A stretch of DNA of 64,000 nt, taken from positions 2,006,501-2,070,500 of the forward strand of contig NC_135199.1 of assembly GCF_050948175.1 (NCBI RefSeq), in the 5' to 3' direction. Position 1 is the stretch's first letter, and the number at the start of each line of letters is the position of its first letter. Below are positions 60,801-64,000 of the stretch, in pieces. Source of the DNA: Xylocopa sonorina (lineage: Eukaryota > Arthropoda > Insecta > Hymenoptera > Apidae). Made by a program: the position numbers and the translations under genes. The notes beneath the pieces were generated by a model, which did not search any database, had not been told where the DNA came from, and saw nothing but the letters and a program-made list of their open reading frames with translations.

Positions 60801-62026
60801 TGTGTAAATTTATGTTTACCGGGAGCATAAAGGTGTGACAAGAAATGAGTTCCGAGACCTTGACTTAAATGGAGGCGAGCGTACGGGTAGTTGCTGCTAC
60901 TCGTTGATTATTTATTCAAAGGGTATTACGGGCTCCACTAATTATAATTTATATCGTGGCAGTAACAACATCACATCGGCCATACAGCTTCAGATGTGGC
61001 ACCGTATACGCGAAAGTGCTAGGAAAACTTTAGAAACGGCGTGCATCGTGGTTGCACCTTTGTTTATAAATATCTTCTTGCACTTTGTGAATTCATTTCG
61101 TGCATTTAATAAAATATGTACTCATTATCGTCTCCGTATCATTGCGATTCCTTAGAAAAATTTCTTTACTTTCTTCCATTCAAAACTATATTAGCCTCGA
61201 TAAAGATAAGTCAACGTAAATCAAAAATAATAATCATTGTCAACGTTCCCGAAAAGATCAAGCTGCACACTTTTCAATAATACCGGTGAACTTCGCCGGT
61301 AATCATCGACAGAACGCTGTACGTATTGGCAACGGGATAGAGAACGGTAGGAAATAAACAAGGAATCGAACAAACTCGTCTTCAACTGGTAACACGAAAA
61401 TCAGTCTCGGCGTGCAGCTTGATTTCGATCGAGCCCCACATAGGTAGACACAGAGAATGTGACAGGCACGAGAGCCAGTAACATGTACAGCCAATCAGCG
61501 GTTTTTCCTAGACTGGCTGTCATTCAGTCAGCCAAGTGGAAGGACAGGAACGGCTTGTGGTTCGGCTTTGGCATTATTCATTATGCAGTTCACAACACGC
61601 CGTCACCTGCCACCGCAGTCCTGCATGCACAGCACAGCCTGCCATTGACCACATGCATACGAGTACCTACTACGTACGTACACCTTCGTACGTGTGTCTG
61701 CTATATTAGCTACGTCTAGCAACAATTTTTATCCGTCGGAGACGCTTTGATTTCAATTCCGGCGACTCGTAGTTGGAAATTCGTTACCAACAAGTCGGGA
61801 TCATAAATTAGAGGAGCGGCTGGCGAGCGTTTCTATAACTGACGATTCTGATTTGACGAGCGAAACTTACGATTCGGTACTTCAGAAATACTTGCGTTAG
61901 GTGCCGGATCGTTATCGCGTTAGTATCGTGTTGTTTTTAGTGTAGCATTAAGTTTTCAATGAGCACAATGGTTTTATATCCAGTATTGGTCTCTGTTAGC
62001 GATTGAATTAATTATGGATTTATTTA

Positions 62027-62095
62027 AAGAGTTGCAAAAGATTTCGTAGCAAATACTTGAAATTTTAAAACCGGTATTATTAATTGGAACTACCA

Positions 62096-62149
<54 letters not shown>

Positions 62150-62185
62150 TACCAATATATAAAAAAAAAATCTTTTGCAACTCTT
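62027..62185. repeat. Inverted repeat enclosing a (TA)n tract
   Basis: Perfect 18-bp arms AAGAGTTGCAAAAGATTT (62027-62044) and its reverse complement (62168-62185) flank 123 bp that includes a self-complementary (TA)n run (62100-62148). The whole can fold as one long hairpin. It has the look of a small MITE-like or foldback element, but I see no target-site duplication and no known family. Confidence 0.75.
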
Positions 62186-63393
62186 CGTGTTAGAAAAGTA
62201 CGAGTTTCAATAAAAAAAAATTTATTTACACGATTTGAGATATAGAGGGTTGTTTATTTGTAATATAAGTAGAGGCGTAAAGATTATTAGGAAGTTTACA
62301 TTTGTTGAAATACATATAACAGTGGGAGCTTCTGCATTTAAATTTTCGGAAATGCCTGTGCACGTCAAACTGACTGAGTGGCAGCTGTCACTGTGTTCGT
62401 ACGTACGAGGGGTGAGTGTTTTTTAAGGGTGACCAACGCGTAAGAGAAAAGTTTTAAAGCTTAGGGTGTAGAATGAACTAAGGGATAGGGCATCTAGAGA
62501 ATTTGAATAAAAAGCGAGACTACCATTCTATTGATTAAAAAATAAAATTATTAATTCTAATTCTTATAGAATTAAAAGTATTTACCCAAGAAAGAGTTCA
62601 AGGAAGGTAATTAGAGAGGCATCTTCTTCCACTATCCAGATAGGAGTGATGCCCTGGCTGAAATTGACTAAGTCAGAATTTTCCATAAGCTGATTGACGT
62701 ATGAAAGAATGGTAAGCCGTGGAACGGATGGGTGGCCCGATGGGAGGACGGATAATAGGTAGGAGGCACCAGTCGGATTGGTAGCGCGTTGCTTCCGCCA
62801 CTGACAGCACCTCCCTGTTCCCGAATTCAGTGGCAATATGTTTATACTAGACTGATAATGAATTCATGCTGTGCACGAGGCCAAGCTACTTGTGAACAGG
62901 TTGCAGCGGCATTACAGATCGGATCGCGCAGATGCTCTTTTGTCGGCAGATGAGTGAGAACCCAGGGGATGGCGGTGGATGATATCAGATCTGTCGGGGT
63001 CGAGGCAAGAATCGAGGGAATCGAACGATCTCTCTGTGTGCGGTGTCAGTGTGACTGGATTCGGTCGGACGTGGACGCTCGTGTAGGCGCAACCGGATGA
63101 TCCCAGGGGTCCCAACGGGGGACCATCCTCCGGGCTTAATGACAATTCTGACTATTCTCTACCGCTCAAACGCTCGTTTGCGCTTGTTTGTATGTATTAT
63201 GATCATTTGCAGTTAAGCCGGGTGTGCATACACACCCGAGCCTTCGACCCGGTAGAGCGTGTTTGATTCTTCGCGACCTGACCCGAGCGGAACGGGCCAA
63301 CATGGAAAACATATGAATACCACAGGGGAAAAACATGATACATTACGATTGAAATTCGATAGTTACACGAAACTGACTCTGAAAATTTATGTA

Positions 63394-63427
63394 CCTATCT
63401 ATGTATCTATGTATCTATCTATCTATG
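63394..63427. repeat. (TCTA)n/(TGTA)n microsatellite
   Basis: A tetranucleotide array of TATC units interrupted by TATG units. Confidence 0.85.
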
Positions 63428-64000
63428 TGTTGAAATTCCTAGAGTGAACGAGAAATGTTAAAATTCACGCTTCTTCTTCGTCAACTTTCAGTCTATTTCA
63501 ACTTCAACCTTTTAGTCTATTTAACTCCTATTCTGCTTAATCGTTTTTAAACAATGGAGTATATAACTACTTTGTAGCATCATTCTTGTCGATTTTTGTA
63601 TCTTCGCAACATCGGATAGTTAAATTATTGATAGTATAGTTGTCAGAAAGGTGAGGATTCTGTCAGACTTAAAGGCTAGAAAGTTTTTAACATTATTCGT
63701 ATCATAAACGTAATATAATAGAACAAATGTCTAGAAGAGGGCATTGGTAGGTAGAGTAAAAAGTACGATTGTAGAATTTACTGTGACCAACTGAAGGTAA
63801 TTCAAAGTTTGGACCGATCGACGGTAAAGTTATTTATAGATCAGTTAGTTGTTTTTGATCGAGTAATGTATTAAAATTTCGTTAAAATTGTACTTTCTTG
63901 CAACTATCTTTTGTTTCTTTTAATTATGCAATCAGAATTACACCACAATAATTTGTAAATCTTATTAGTATAAAAGTTTCCTCTTAATGTATGTGTTAAT

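Larger units (their letters stand above)
52735..64000. other. Downstream non-coding region, part 2
   Basis: No gene is recognised. It contains a GC-richer block 52900-53600 with long but unconvincing frames, a tandem 23-bp duplication (53661-53707), a promoter-like cluster at 57709-57822, a large AT-rich inverted repeat (62027-62185), and a TATC/TATG repeat (63394-63427). Minus-strand frames at 62582-62836 and 62912-63145 are in the same phase but separated by stops; they are unrecognised. Confidence 0.5.

Noticed and set aside
61974..62180. Minus-strand ORF rich in Tyr-Ile repeats
   Set aside because: It is a translation of the TA microsatellite.
62582..63145. Two same-phase minus-strand ORFs (62912-63145 and 62582-62836)
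   Set aside because: At least two stops lie between them and no family is recognised. They could be exons or a decayed gene, but the sequence does not show which.

Overview
The window comes from an animal nuclear genome and is almost certainly insect. Compact, GC-richer coding exons sit in long AT-rich introns, CpG dinucleotides are common even in non-coding DNA, and the one gene present encodes a class IV POU-homeodomain protein whose segments match insect Acj6 (abnormal chemosensory jump 6). The CpG-rich, AT-rich texture suggests Hymenoptera (bee, wasp or ant), but this is an inference from style and not a proof.

The recognisable gene is acj6 on the + strand. It has four coding exons, all joined in phase 0: 8192-8353, 30471-30527 (a 57-nt microexon), 35960-36148 and 40399-41163. 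Together they give a 390-residue protein. The introns are about 22.1, 5.4 and 4.25 kb. The last exon holds the whole DNA-binding unit (POU-specific domain plus POU homeodomain) without interruption. Exon 3 holds the POU-IV box that defines the class. Acj6 is a neuronal transcription factor. In Drosophila it selects odorant-receptor genes and controls wiring in olfactory neurons, using many splice forms.

Layout: 1-6600 is upstream non-coding DNA. 6600-8191 is a GC/CpG-rich promoter and 5'-leader region with an in-frame stop and small upstream ORFs before the acj6 start. 8354-30470 is intron 1, with several palindromes, hairpins, a purine-rich tract carrying a GAGAA array beside a CpG-rich palindrome, and a CCAAT/GC-box cluster. 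30528-35959 and 36149-40398 are introns 2 and 3; intron 3 holds a palindromic POU-IV-like site and CT/GA microsatellites. 41164-64000 has no gene I recognise, apart from the acj6 3'-UTR.

The most striking non-protein signal is at 52621-52689 on the + strand. The sequence folds as a complete type III hammerhead self-cleaving ribozyme: three stems, a CGTC cleavage site, both core strands, and a 10-nt perfect complementarity between loop I and loop II. One core base departs from consensus (C instead of U at position 4). It lies about 11.5 kb downstream of the acj6 stop and just ahead of a polypyrimidine tract ending in AG.

Most other open frames are short, overlap frames on the opposite strand, or run through simple repeats. 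No tRNA, rRNA, CRISPR array or intact transposon was recognised.
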